Notes under the pieces: model-generated | What the model saw: the letters and a program-made list of their open reading frames with translations, nothing else | Databases searched by the model: none | What the model was told of the DNA's origin: nothing | Shown here: positions 47,850-59,280 of the stretch, piece by piece | Layout: every line of letters begins with the position of its first letter | Position numbering within the stretch: the stretch's first letter is position 1 | Source of the DNA: Epiperipatus broadwayi | Taxonomy: Eukaryota > Onychophora > Udeonychophora > Euonychophora > Peripatidae | Length of the DNA: 64,000 bases | Reading direction: 5' to 3' | Assembly (NCBI GenBank): GCA_028023455.1 | Contig: JAQFVV010000254.1 | Span: 870,001-934,000 of the forward strand | Program-made: the position numbers and the translations under genes

Positions 47850-49090
47850 ATTGTCCTTTGCTGGCAGCTCATGGTCCATTTTTCTTTTATCTTCTAATGT
47901 TGGTCTCCAGGGTTGCATGGCCATTCAGAGTAGGTTTAAGGGTATGTGTTTGCACCTTAAGGTGTTCTATCTTTTTAGTTCTTTCAGGTGAATTCTTAGA
48001 AATTTTTCCAAAATCAATGGCTGTTAATAATTCAGTCTTATGTCATTGATATTATTGTTTTTATTACTCAGCATGATAAGCTCACTGATTAATCATAGAT
48101 TATATCTTATGGTTCTTACTATTTGTTGATCAGACATGGGAAATGCCATCAATGATCAATGTTGGGCCACATGCTTTAAAAAGAACTGGGCCTGAGTTTT
48201 TATTCTATTGGTTGGATATTTCTCTTGTGTCACCCAGTGTAGTATGTCATTCCACCTTTCATGGCTCCAGAAAGTCTTTAGCAATGACATTTGGTAGTAT
48301 TGAAATGTCTGGGGTTGGTGTCTGATGCTTCTCCATCAATCTTTGCCATTCTGCCCAAATGGTTTGCAGTGTATGTTATTTGCTTCATGTCATTTAGCTA
48401 ATGGAAAAGAAAAAGATTTCTAAATGCACGATCAGGCTTTCCCCGATATCCACTCTGAAGGTTTTGATTTGTATACATTTGGTTATCTGTGAACTACTTG
48501 TTCTTGTGGCATCCTTATCATTGTTCAAGTATTTAGGTTGGTTATATACAGGTATTTGATTTCCATTTGCTTTTGTCTCTTGTTTGTCTTCCTGTAAGGT
48601 TTTTCACAATCATTGATTAACAATTCTGCACTATCAAGCCCCATTTTTCTATATCAACCACTGTCTTTGTCAAGGTTTGAACTGGGTACTCATGTTTTTC
48701 TTTTTTATAGGATTTATTTTTTTCAACTTCCTCTGTCATATGTTTCATGATGTATAGTATTGTCATGGATTTCACTTTATGGTATTATTTGGGCTCCATT
48801 TTCTTGATTACCCATTCCTGTGTATAACATTTGTATTACATCCTCCATCCATCTTTTGAGTCTTTCTAATCTCACATTTATTGATTCATTTGTCATTTCT
48901 TTTGCCTATGTATGTTGTGGACTGTAGTATATTCTCTCTGTGTTCTTAAATATTATTTCTGGGCTTTGTCGGACCATCTAGTTATCGTCATTATTGCTAT
49001 TTTCTTTTATTTGTGACATCATTGTTATATTTTTATTAAATTAGTTTGCCTCTCCAAGTCATCCAAAAATGGCATCCTTTGTATTTGTTC
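47850..49090 (-). pseudogene. Decayed coding relic, family not recognised
   Basis: The minus strand has stretches of protein-like residue use across frames, with few stops for this AT content. At about 48960-48830 there is VRQSP…IIFKNTERIYYSP, then RLERLKRWMEDVIQMLYT. Around 48400-48150 there are IWAEWQRLMEKHQTP and a GPxLFKACGPTLIIDGISHV-like block. It looks like a dead transposon protein, possibly a capsid-like (gag) region. No diagnostic motif, zinc knuckle or catalytic triad is visible. Plus-strand frames here are shadows. Confidence 0.4.
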
Positions 49091-50108
49091 CAGCTCTTAT
49101 TCTTTAATTATGTTCCATTTGATATCTGTTCTGGTGCACACTTTTTGCATCATGTTGTTATGTGCTTAAAACAAGTGAAGTTATCTATCTCTATCTACCT
49201 TTATTATATTCTATCATTTGTAAAATAAAATGTTATACCGTAGAAAGAAATCTCTTCAACTGACTGAGATTATCCTTTATTACTATTTGATCACTCTATC
49301 TACCTGCAAAGAAGTAAAACAAAATTTATTAATACAAATATATACACAATTATTTTTCTAAACTATTAGTGCCTTATTTTACCTATATGCATATACATAC
49401 ACACCAGATATAACTTTTTTATACTAACTGTTAATACTTTGTCATCATCATTATCAATCAGAACTATATAACTATTCTTACTTCAATTTATTAAAATAAA
49501 ATTTATGCTTGGAAAATAATGTTTAGGTTAGGGGTCCTTTTTGGGTTGATGTGTCTAGATGTTTTCAGGGGCATGTGAGAAGTGGTTTAAAGGCTCACAT
49601 TGGTAGTTACATATTATATATATAAAGATTTTGTTGGGCCACTCCTTTTGGGTTGTGTATCTAATTGTGCTTAGGGTTGTGTGAGAAGTGGTTCAAATAC
49701 CCATATTGGTAGCACCAAGTTATATAAACCTTGTAATAATCAAACATTCATAACTTGTTAACTAGACCCAGAGACAAAGCAAGCATTCTTAACCAGTATT
49801 CCCAGTGGTATTGATACCTTTAGATAACAGTAATCTAATTCTCTCACCTGGGCTCCAAGACCTCTACTACAAAGTTAATGACCTTGATGTTGACATAAAT
49901 TTTTAATTCTTTATATAGCTCAACATAGCTGAGCGAGAAGTAGAGACTCTACATTAGATAACTTATAATTAATAATTCTAATGTTCTAATTAATAAAAGA
50001 ATAGATGACAGGGAGACAATTTATAGTAAATGAGATTTATTAATAATAAATAAAATTAGTGATTTTAACAGATGGCATAATATTAACAAGACATGAATAT
50101 ATGGCTGT

Positions 50109-50573
50109 GTTTTTCTGAAGATTTGTGATGATGGTGTTCTAGCTGTATTTTTATATTGGACTATTTCCATTATCTAATATGTGTGTTGAATGTTTTTAGA
50201 AAAGTTTAATTTTCAGTTAAATATTCCAAATGCATTCAACTGTTAGTAATATCACAGCAAACAGGTTAGTATATGCACCAACTGTTAGTAATATCACAGC
50301 AAACAAATGTTAGTAATATCACAGCAAACAGGTTAGTGAAGAGGGGAGAAAAATACCTCTTGAAACATTGTGTATATACTAACCTGTTTGCTGTGATATT
50401 ACTAACAGTTAGTGCATATACTAACCTGTTTGCTGTGATATTACTAATATTTATTTGCTGTGATATTACTAACAGTTGAATGCATTTGGAATATTTAACT
50501 AAAAATTAAACTTTTCTAAAAACATTCAACACACATATTAGATGATGGAAATAGTCCAATATAAAATACAGCT
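50109..50573. mobile_element. Palindromic insertion, family H
   Basis: A perfect 16-bp target duplication ATGAATATATGGCTGT flanks it (50093-50108 and 50574-50589), and repeat I copy 1 shows the empty site. The inverted arms run from about 50138 inward on the left and to 50573 on the right. They carry TAGTAATATCACAGCAAAC repeated three times on the left and inverted three times on the right. The left end has about 30 extra bases (50109-50137) without a partner. There is no ORF and no hammerhead core was found. Degraded copies lie at 5845-6245 and 30474-30660. Confidence 0.82.
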
Positions 50574-50819
50574 ATGAATATATGGCTGTTTATTGGCCCT
50601 GAAATTAATTGCAGTCTTGATAACAGTGATAGCTATATAATAAATGAGTATACTTATTGTATTATTTAAGGAGTACTTAAGATAATTATGTAACAAAGTG
50701 TGGGTGAGCATTTATTATTTCATTTTTATTTAAATTATATTTATGGTCTTATGGTAATAGAGCAAAAAATATATGGCATTGGGGTAATGGCTATCTGTTG
50801 TAGACAAAACATAAGAAAT

Positions 50820-50985
50820 GAAGAGATGATGATGATGATGATAATAATAATAACAATAATAATAAGAAGAAGAAGAAGAAGAAAAAGAAGAAGAAGAAGA
50901 ATAAGAAGAAGAAGAAGAAAAAGAAGAAGAAGAAGAAGAAAAAGAAGAAGAAGAAGAAAAAGAAGAAGAAGAAGGAGAAGGAGAC
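50820..50985. repeat. (GAT)n/(AAT)n/(GAA)n compound microsatellite
   Basis: GATGAT units pass into AATAAT and then AAGAAG units over about 165 bp. Arginine-, serine-, leucine- and phenylalanine-rich frames on both strands are artefacts. Copy 1 of repeat I has only about 15 bp of (AAT)n at the same place. Confidence 0.9.
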
Positions 50986-51730
50986 TGCATTTAATGATGT
51001 GTCTTTCATTGGCCATAATAACAAGGATGATTAATTGGCTTTGCAATGCCTATGTGGAATTCACTGAGAGATGGAAGACTTGGGTTGCAGGAATGATCCT
51101 ATTTCTAACCCAAAGTGAATCATATATATATATGCCCACTAGGCTATATTGCCTTGAATCTCATATCAACAGGGGTATACATAAATCAATGACTTTTATA
51201 AATCTGGAATTATTTCAAAGATAACTCATTGTGCATATATATTATTAATAGCAGATATAGGATGCATTGCATAAAGGAATATATATCAGTAAATTAATAT
51301 AATGGGAATGAGTAATTAGGATAGCCTATGAAAACACATACTTGATGCAGTATTGCTATAGATAGACAAAATAGTCTAAATAATGGAATTATGTCTAGGT
51401 TATTTGTGAATTAACAAAAATGTATTTATAATGATAGCACACATCCCAATAAAATGTTAAACTAGGAATCTTTAATATTAGCTCAGATATAGCTTTATTG
51501 ATATTACTAACTTCTATTTATAATTAATGAGGGATTACAGTACACACTTGCTGATACTTAATCCGGTTTTTACAATATTAGATACTAATATGATTGGCCT
51601 TTAAGATTTGCTCTTAGCTTTATTTGTCTGAGCATAGATATATATATACTTATATAGATATGACATGGATTTTTTTATGGTAATACCCTTACAATTAAAG
51701 CATATAAACAAAATTATTACTTCCATAGAT

Positions 51731-51995
51731 GTTATATATAGAGCTCAAAATAAGCTCTTAACAAGCTTTGAAAATATCTTCAACCCCAGACTGGTTTCTG
51801 CCACTGGTATCGTCAGTGACGTGCTATGATATTCAAGCATTAGATTAATAATACCAAGACAAGCCCAGCACTTTATCTAATGTATAACTATTAAGTAGAA
51901 AATCTGAAATTTTCAGACATCCATATGTCTTCCAAGTCAGCTATCTAACATAAATAAGCATATGGGACTCAATTAAGTTCAGATACACCATATTG
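51731..51995 (-). repeat. Family B copy, first part (split)
   Basis: It matches the minus copy of B from GTTATATATAGAGC to CAGATACACCATAT. The next part of the unit resumes at about 54072 (ATATTAATAACTTTAGC). The 2.07 kb between is an insertion. Confidence 0.7.
51770..51834 (-). ncRNA. Hammerhead ribozyme, family B copy 4 (core nearly intact)
   Basis: On the minus strand CTGACGA (51810-51816) differs from consensus only at the variable seventh base. GAAAC (51794-51798), a CA loop and GTC follow. Stem II is T(A)CC/GG(C)A with loop AGT. The inner stem I is CGTCA/TGGGG with one mismatch and G·T pairs, and the outer part is GAATATC with GATATTTTC. It could be active or weakly active. Confidence 0.72.
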
Positions 51996-54062
51996 TAATG
52001 GTATACATATGCTGTTACATTAATTTAAAATTAAAATAAAAACTAAAAGCTAAAATTAAAAAAGTTGTTAAACGTATATATATATTTGCACAGATGCAAA
52101 ACTGTAAAAGTATTTTTTCATTTTAAAACAAAAAAAAAGTTGAACGTATTTTTTAATAAATAAAAAAAAAAAAATAAAGATTAATATTTGTTTAAAGTAA
52201 CATAAATGAAAATGGGTAATCTCAAAATGGAAATGATTGTTTTATAAAAGCAAACTAGCCCTTGGGGCTCTTATATAAAAAAGTCAGATAAAAGATATAG
52301 ATGAGAGAACAAAAAAATTAGATGTCCAATAGAAACAGCAAACCAATGCTCAGACCTTAATGAAAATGATTTGAACAGGAAACTATGTTCAAAGAATCTG
52401 AAGGATTACTATAAAAAGAAAAATATCCAAATTAAAAACAGTTCCAGCTTAATTTTTTTGAGAGGGGTGATAAGACGCACTTGTCACATTCTCTCACTTA
52501 TTTCAAATGAAATGACTGTTGAATTATGAATGGTACTGTTGCAGATCCTGAATCATATGAGTACTGCAATTAAATAGTATCAGGATTGACCCAGCTAAGG
52601 TAGCCTCCAGATTGAAAACTATGGTATGAACAACAGACCAGTCTTCCATGAAATTATAACTAATAAAGTCTTCATGGAAATTGGCAACAGGAACCAGGAG
52701 CTCTTCTACAGTAAGATATGAACTGAAAAATTAAAAAAAAAGTAATTAAGTACTATCGTTGATTTGATAAGCTAAACCTAATTTTTAAAATGAACTTTAA
52801 TCTGACTTAAGATTTCAAAATCAATTATTGATGTTTAATTTTAAATATTTTGAGTTTGTTGATTTAATCATTTCCATTTTTTTAAATATATTTATTGACT
52901 AAATTATTTAAATGCATTAAATTTAAGTTGGATATTGATGACTGCATAGATTCGTTAATGTTTAATTATTTTTTTAATTTTCATATTGATTAAAATATAT
53001 AGATATTCAGTAAATATGATACCTCATGTTGAGTATCTAAAAGTGTATTTATTCAAATATCTTTTATGTTATTGATGTCAATGCGGCATCTTATGATGAA
53101 TGCCATTGGGTTTCTTGTAAATTTCCCTCTGCAATTCCATCAGAAGCTTTATATTTTGATCGTTTATGCTTATTTTGAATGGGTTTAATTTTGGGCTATT
53201 TGTCTTGTAGTTAAGGCGATGCTGGTTGAGGGATATATGGATGTTTATATCAATGTAATGTGAAGCATGTTTAGCATAAAGAGCAACATGCCCAACTGAA
53301 TGCATGACACAAAGATGCAGTCATTGTGTTCCAATGGGTGCAGACATTTCCTGCACTATTGGCCATTTTTTTAAAAGCTCTATGGATAGGGACAATAAGT
53401 CAGCATATAGACCGCTCTCCCCCATATGTAGCACTTCTCTTTAATTATTTTATCTACATGATTCCTTCGCTAGAAAGATGCACATTCCTGTACTGAATGA
53501 GGATCATGTCCTTCAAATAATATCACACTGTCAGATGCACTCCTGTCAGCATGGTTTTATGCTAGCATCTTCATATTGCATTGGTTGTGACTATATATCT
53601 GGAAGCATGCAGTCTGAGATTGAACGATTGTTTTGAAAAGATTTTAACTGTGTAATCTATGTAGCCTATCTATACTCAATATTCTAAAGTAAAATTTATT
53701 AAAATGTCCATCTGTATGGACTGTTTAAAAATAATAATTTAAATTTTAAAAAAATTTTAATATTAAAATCTAAAAAATAAATTTTATCCCTCAATTTTTT
53801 TTATATATGCGTCAATGAATCTTTTGTGTGTTATTATTGGCAGTGCCTTTTATTTTTAAATATTGAAAATATATTTTAAATAAGAATTTATATTTTATTA
53901 TCTCTGCTGCTCCACAAGCTAGTGACTGGGGCTAACAGTCTGAATAAAATATATATGTAAAAGTTTGATCTTAACAGCACATATCTGCCTACTCTATAAA
54001 TTTTCCAGGTTCAAATAGCCTGGTGGGCCCTGTATGGCAGATACAATAAGACCTCATTTCCC
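51996..54062. mobile_element. Insertion of about 2.07 kb splitting a B copy
   Basis: The two halves of one B unit join exactly when this segment is removed. The insertion begins TGTAATGG and ends near AACTGTTATA, with an AT-rich target that blurs the duplication (ATAT-type). It contains a minus-strand coding relic at 53078-53480 and two good small hairpins at about 52550-52690. The family is not recognised. Confidence 0.5.
53078..53480 (-). pseudogene. Decayed coding relic, family not recognised
   Basis: The minus strand from about 53480 to 53078 reads protein-like with three or four stops: a REVLHMGE block, LYADLLSLSIEL, KKWPIVQEMSAPIGTQ, HSVGHVALYAKHASHYIDI, then HRLNYKTNSP and a basic tail. 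It contains several histidines and cysteines but no pattern I can assign. An intact 75-codon frame covers 53078-53305. It is probably part of the transposon inserted here. Confidence 0.4.
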
Positions 54063-54170
54063 AACTGTTATAATATATTAATAACTTTAGCAATATAAAA
54101 TTGCCAAAGCCTTAATAGCAAAAAATAAAATTACAAAAAAAATAGTCATATGTCACATGACCAAATTTAG
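54063..54170 (-). repeat. Family B copy, second part
   Basis: ATATTAATAACTTTAGC, GCCAAAGCCTTAATAGC and ATGTCACATGAC continue the B unit begun at 51731. The fragment abuts tandem array C. Confidence 0.65.
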
Positions 54171-54456
54171 TAGCCATTTAGTAATCATAAAATGCTAGCT
54201 TAAAAGCAAGTTATGAAATTTATGACTTGTTTTAATTAATATAAGTGTACCTTTGAAGGTTTTTGCAATGCTATATATTGCAGAGTCTATTACTATATGG
54301 TGAAACTGAGCTGAATTCAGACCCACATAGCTAAGTGGTTTGTAAGGCTGGATTTGAAGATATTTACATGTCTGATAACTTCATGCTTTCAAAGTGATAG
54401 AAACATGTTTTATAAATGCTGACTTTTGAGTTAGTATTTTAGATCTAGTTTCTAGA

Positions 54457-54517
54457 GTCCCAGTGCTCCACTGAGGTGAACCACAAGCTTAAAACCAATT
54501 GGTTTGGAGATAGGGAC
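54457..54517 (+). ncRNA. Hammerhead ribozyme, family C unit 1 (core altered)
   Basis: Stem I is perfect: GTCCC pairs with GGGAC and CTCCA with TGGAG around an AGTG/ATA internal loop. CTGA (54471) is followed by GGTGA rather than TGA, then the stem II region ACCACAAGCTT, AAAAC, and a palindromic stem III ACCAATTGGT leading to a GTT triplet. The altered bases after CTGA make activity doubtful. Confidence 0.65.
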
Positions 54518-54874
54518 CCCAATAGAGATTTGAATTTTTTTCTCTTTTGGCACTTATAAAATAAAAGCTTGATTAGAGCTATTGATAAGCTCCATCTAGT
54601 AATCATAAAATGCAAGCTTAAAAGCAAGTTATGAAATTTATGACTTGTTTTAATTATTATAAGTGTACCTGTGAAGGTTTTTGCAATGCTATATATTGCA
54701 GAGACTATTACTATATGGTGAAACTGAGCTGAATTCAGACCCATATAGCTATCTGGTTTGTAAGGCTGGATTTGAAGACATTTACATGTCTGATAATTTC
54801 ATGCTTTTAAATTGATAGAAACATGTTTTATAAGTACTGACTTTTGAGTTAGTATTTTAGATCTAGTTTCTAGA

Positions 54875-54935
54875 GTTCCAACACTCCACTGAGTTGAGCC
54901 ACAAGCTTGAAACCAATTAGTCTGGAGATAGGGAC
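54875..54935 (+). ncRNA. Hammerhead ribozyme, family C unit 2 (core altered)
   Basis: Stem I pairs GTTCC with GGGAC and CTCCA with TGGAG. CTGA (54889) is followed by GTTGA, stem II GAGC/GCTT with loop CACAA, then GAAAC (54909-54913) and GTC (54920-54922), so it is closer to consensus than unit 1. Two extra bases after CTGA compared with CTGATGA may prevent cleavage. It lies 418 bp from unit 1 in the same orientation. Confidence 0.68.
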
Positions 54936-55099
54936 CCAATAGAGATTTTAAATTTTTTCTCTTTCAGGACTTATAAAATAAAATCTTGATTAGAGCTATT
55001 GGTAAGGGACCCCAATAGAGATTTTGAATTTTTTTTCTTTTAGGACTTATGAAATAAAAGCTTGATTAGAGCTCTTGGTAAGCTCCATCTAATCATATA

Positions 55100-56000
55100 T
55101 ATATATATTGTACCACTAAGCAAGGTACATGTAATAATTTCATCTAAAATTATTAAAAATAAAAAATTTCATAAATAATGTGAAGGTTTCAAAATTAATT
55201 GTATTTTAAAAAATTAAGACAAAAATAATTCATAAGCAGCTCAAAGATTTTTTTTAAAAAATGGGTTCTTTAAAGAAATAATTAAAAGTTTAATAAAGAG
55301 AAGTTTAATGTAGAAATTTGAAGAGTTTTTTTTTAGTAAACACAACAGTTTGCTAAGACATAACACCATGTCACTCATAAAAGGGGAGAAAATTTAACTG
55401 AAAAAAATTAAACTATTAAAGAAAAAAAAAAGAATTCTTGAAAACTAAAAAATCACTCTTTCTATTTATTTATTTAAAATAAAATAAATATGTGAGTATG
55501 AATAAGATTGTTTTTAAACATAAAGAAATAATAAAATGTGTGTGTGTGTTAAAAATAAAATAAAATATGAAAATTAAATATAAAAGGAAAGCTCATAATT
55601 GAAGTTAAAATTTCCCTCAAAGATTGCATACTGATTAGCTACATAAAAATGGGATTAGCAATGGCTATTAATTAAAATCCATAAACAACAGAATTAATTA
55701 AAATACATCTTAACAAGAATTTAATCAACAAAAGCAGTGGATGAATTCAAAATCTAATTAAAAAAATAACAAGATCATCAGATAAATAGGGCCAAAATTT
55801 TGTTAAGCATTTATTCACATAGCTAGAGTCAATCATCTATTAGACTTATTTTCAATGAATACAATGACATGCTGAGCAGTTGCCAGAGTATGTGGCCAGA
55901 TTCCAGCCTCAGTCCAACAGAACATCAGCAGTCTGCCCAATAGAAGCAATGCCTATATAATAATTTGAAACTGACAAGAGTGTCTAACTGTCTGAAATAT
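55100..56000. other. AT-rich region, no gene recognised
   Basis: A-rich, with a short (TA)n at 55097-55110. No frame or repeat is supported. Confidence 0.45.
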
Positions 56001-56009
56001 AAGAAATAG

Positions 56010-56770
56010 CCTGGAACTGCAATCATCAGAAGCCTAAAATTCAACCGGTTGGTAAAACACACATGCAGCAGCAAAGAACAAGAAGTCACAACATGTAAAA
56101 TCCTATACAAAATAACATTTTCTTATTCCAATTCCTGATATTAATTAAATTAGCCATTGCAATCTTTGAGTATTTGCAGAGCCAGCATAAAATAAACTAT
56201 GTCCCAGTTTAGTGTAGAACTTTCTTAAAAATACAAATTGCTTGTGATAAAATATATGTGTGTTTTAATGCTTTGTATTTATTTTAATGCTTTATGTTTA
56301 TATATATTTATTGCATGTTTCATTAAGAAGTTGTGTGGTTATTATATTTATAAAATCATTGTTTATATTAATTTAAAATATATAATATTAGTTTACAAAT
56401 TATATTAAACATCTTATTTAAAATAAGTTATTTGTCTGTCAATCACTGTCAGTCAATTCTTTAATGATACCACTTATACAAGTAGTTTATTGTTATATTA
56501 TAGTTTGATTTAGCTAGTTGGGATTTCTTAGGTGCCAAATTAGTTGCCATCATTCAGAGTATGTTAACTACTTCTGGTAGTTAGCTGGTGCCTTAAGTTT
56601 ACTTCAAAACAAATAAAGTGCTCTGAATGACAAAGGTTGAATCCAGCAGTCAAGAAGATCCATGGCCTTGAAATGTGGTTGTAGTTATGTATCTTATATA
56701 GCTTTGGCATGGTCATAGGTATCTTCTGGGTATTATGCTTCTCTGCCTAAGAGACTGGTGTGGTGCAATA
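56010..56770 (+). repeat. Long dispersed repeat E, copy 3 (diverged)
   Basis: AACCGGTTGG near 56043, CAAATAAAGTGCTCTGAATG near 56600 and GAATCCAGCAGTCAAG near 56638 follow the order of E copies 1 and 2. It is strongly diverged upstream of 56440, so the left limit is approximate. Confidence 0.5.
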
Positions 56771-57439
56771 CATAAATTGCAGCTGGAGTAGATTGAATTT
56801 ATAATATATAATAAATAATTGTATCATATTTTATATATAAAAGGAAGTCAACAATTTATCCTACAATCTGTCAACAATGTTTATCACAATCTTATTTTTT
56901 TTAAAGAGTAAAAATATATTTTGTTATTATTTTTTAAACCATCTACTATCCCACCCAGTTCATTTGGCTTTCTCAACATGGTAGCAGAACCATCATAAAT
57001 GACATTCAGTTAAATATTTTTCTTGTTTGAAAATATTCAAAGAAATGCTAAATTGCATAATTGTAATTAAGAAAGTAGTATGTTAAATTAAAATATTGAC
57101 CGAAACATTTTTTTCTTTTAAATGAAAAAAGAGAAAGTAAAGACAGTTAGATATTTTGGACAGAGTTAGAGCATTGAAGACAGGTAGAGAAAAAAGGACA
57201 AGGGTTTGGAGGTGGTCATGTTCTGTTTTAAGAAAATAAATAGTTAATATTTTGAATTTATTTTGAACACCTGCATTAGTCAAATAATCATTGAAAAGAA
57301 CAACTTTGAAATTGGAAATTTTATTTCGAAAAAAAGAGTACAGCATAACAATGAATAAAGAAATGAAGATGAAAGAAAGCCCAATATTTTTTAAAAATTC
57401 CCAAATAGTAGAGAAAGAGAAAAAAGATATCTGAGACAT

Positions 57440-57690
57440 GAATAATGATGAAAATGATATTGAGAAGAATGGAAGAAATACATCAGAAATTCAAGCAATG
57501 TCAGCTAGAGCTCAAAGCAGAAATGAAAAAAACAAATTAATGAGGTCAAAGTAGAAATGATTAGAGAAATGAAGGCAATGAGCAGTGAAATAATGGAGAA
57601 AGTAGAGAGAAATCATATAGCCATAAAAGCCATAAAAAAGGATTTAATGAAGAGAGTCAGGAAAGGATGATAGTAGAAGAAAGCACAAAG
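57440..57690 (+). pseudogene. Decayed coiled-coil coding relic (LINE ORF1-like)
   Basis: Plus-strand frames read RRMEEIHQKFKQCQLELKAE and EMIREMKAMSSEIMEKVE, then HIAIKAIKKDL, which are heptad-like, strongly charged helices of the kind found in the N-terminal coiled coil of LINE ORF1 proteins. Stops and a frameshift near 57540 and 57690 kill it. It may be the 5' part of the ORF1 continued at 57732 or a separate older element. Minus-strand frames here are shadows. Confidence 0.4.
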
Positions 57691-57731
57691 GAAGTGAGAG
57701 CAGAATAAATATATCAAACTCAGAAAATCAA

Positions 57732-58224
57732 ATGAGTGTGCAGGAATCAGATCAACTAAACACCCAAAATATGATAATAAGCACAAACTCACAAATTGAT
57801 GACCAAGCACCAAATATAGTGAATAATAATCCTCCAACGCAAGGCAAAGAGACTCAACAATTAGATAAACAAAAAGAAAGCAAAAACAAAACAGCAATGA
57901 ATGAAACACAGTTACTCAATAATAGCAAAATAAATAATGATGCGAACATATTGCAAACATCAAGAATAATAAACAAGACTAGAACACAAATCATGAAAGA
58001 AATAACTACAGATACATCACAAAATATATCAGTAGAAGTAGAACAAAAATGAAAGCCAGGTCGACCCCCAAATAAGAATAGATGTATAAAAAAAAATAAA
58101 AACTGAAGAAGTAGACAATGATCAAACCAACCCATTTTGTCAACCAGGTGAATTTTCTGATAAAGAAATAGAGCTAGACTATGTAGATGCATCTGATATA
58201 CTATCAATGAACAACAGCAATTAA
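57732..58224 (+). pseudogene. LINE copy 1 ORF1, C-terminal part
   Basis: A 106-codon frame rich in N, Q, K, T and I (57732-58052) resembles the low-complexity tail of ORF1 in copy 2. After a stop and an A-run frameshift near 58092 it continues as KTEEVDNDQTNPFCQ, then GEFSDKEIELDYVDASDILS, ending at a stop at 58224. This is 31 bp before the ORF2 start. The zinc-knuckle region is missing, so the copy is truncated upstream. Confidence 0.6.
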
Positions 58225-58255
58225 AATAATACACTCCAACAAAATAATTATGATA

Positions 58256-59135
58256 ATGAAAATAGCAGCAATTAATGTTAGAGGATTAAATGTGATCTCC
58301 AAATTGTACAAAATTAAAAACTGTATCAAAGAGACAAGGCCACACATTATAGGGCTGCTAGAAACCAAAATATATGCAGCATCAAAAGTAGATCCCAGCA
58401 GATATCTAAATGCTGAGGGGTTCTGCACATGCTCCAAGGATACCATGTCCCCCATGGGAGGTACTGGCCTAGTAATTACCAATATCTGCCCATTCATAAC
58501 TTTCAAAATAATTCATATAGATTCACACTTACTAATTGTTACCTTTTATCACAAAATCATCACAATAAATAATAGTCTTCATCTACATGCCAATACAAAA
58601 AACAAAAATTGAGACAATAATATCAAACATAAATTCAAGACTAGCAACCATGGGAAACCCAACAATTCTAGTTAGTGACTGTAATGCATCCTACCAGAAA
58701 TTTACAAAGAAATGGATACACACAATATCAGTTCCACTTATGAGTGGCCAAGGTTTCCTGCCAGCAGATGCAATATCATTTCACAATGGCTGGTTTGCAT
58801 CTTTAATTGATCTATGTTTTTATTCACCAGTATTGCATCATTCCATCAAGATTAAACTTACCCCAACAACCTTTTCTGATCACTCTGGGCAAATGATCAC
58901 AATCAGCATGAATAATATACAGACATCCACACTTCCACTCACAAGAACAATCAGAATCTTACTGCCTGCAACTACAACTGAATTTCTGTTTTCAGAATCC
59001 TATATAATGTTAAACAAAATTCAAACAATGAATCTAGACCATATACAACAGTATCAAGCTTTCATAAACATACTATCATTTAACATCAACCACCTGGTTA
59101 AAAACCAGCCATCGCCATCAAAAATCTTAGAATAA
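58256..59135 (+). pseudogene. LINE copy 1 ORF2, AP-type endonuclease domain
   Basis: This endonuclease/exonuclease/phosphatase fold nicks the target in target-primed reverse transcription. Visible motifs are KIAAINVRGLN (Asn of motif 1), GLLETKIY (catalytic Glu), PTILVSDCNA (the D-x-N motif, where GDFN is usual), SLIDLCFYS (Ile-Asp) and TTFSDHSGQM (terminal Asp-His). A single frameshift at about 58600 separates the two halves, which overlap as frames. All catalytic positions are still present. A stop at 59135 precedes the palm region. The start at 58256 (MKIAAINV) is preferred over 58250 because copy 2 starts MKINISAV. Confidence 0.75.
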
Positions 59136-59280
59136 ACTGAACAACTCCACAGAAGAATAACTGCAATTATGCCAACACAAAATACACAACAGTATATATA
59201 TAAACTAAAATATGACTATTATAAGGCTTGTGATGCTCTCAAAGATTATTTAAAAATCAAGAAAAGTAAGATCTGAATCA

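Larger units (their letters stand above)
49740..51660 (+). repeat. Long dispersed repeat I, copy 2 (interrupted by H)
   Basis: This is a second copy of 40440-41760, interrupted at 50109-50573 by palindrome H and enlarged by a GAA-type microsatellite at 50820-50985. Comparison with copy 1 defines the clean empty site of H. Confidence 0.75.
54183..55096 (+). mobile_element. Retrozyme-like tandem array, family C (418-bp unit)
   Basis: There are two full direct units (from about 54183 and 54601) and a partial third (55010-55096). Unit identity looks above 90 percent by eye. Each unit has a hammerhead (cores at 54471 and 54889). A 70-bp block starting ACTATATGGTGAAACTGAGC is related to family B, including the near-palindrome around TTCAG and the TGGATTTGAAGA and ATGTCTGATAA stretches. 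No inverted arm is present. Direct dimers with one ribozyme per unit are the typical genomic form of animal retrozymes. Confidence 0.75.

Noticed and set aside
50700-51224. 174-codon arginine-rich frame and overlapping Ser, Leu and Phe-rich minus-strand frames
   Set aside because: They are translations of the GAA/GAT/AAT microsatellite. The flanking parts are repeat I, where copy 1 has no such frame.
57083-58506. Several minus-strand frames of 98-126 codons
   Set aside because: They are hydrophobic, F/L/S-rich shadows of A-rich LINE coding sequence on the plus strand.
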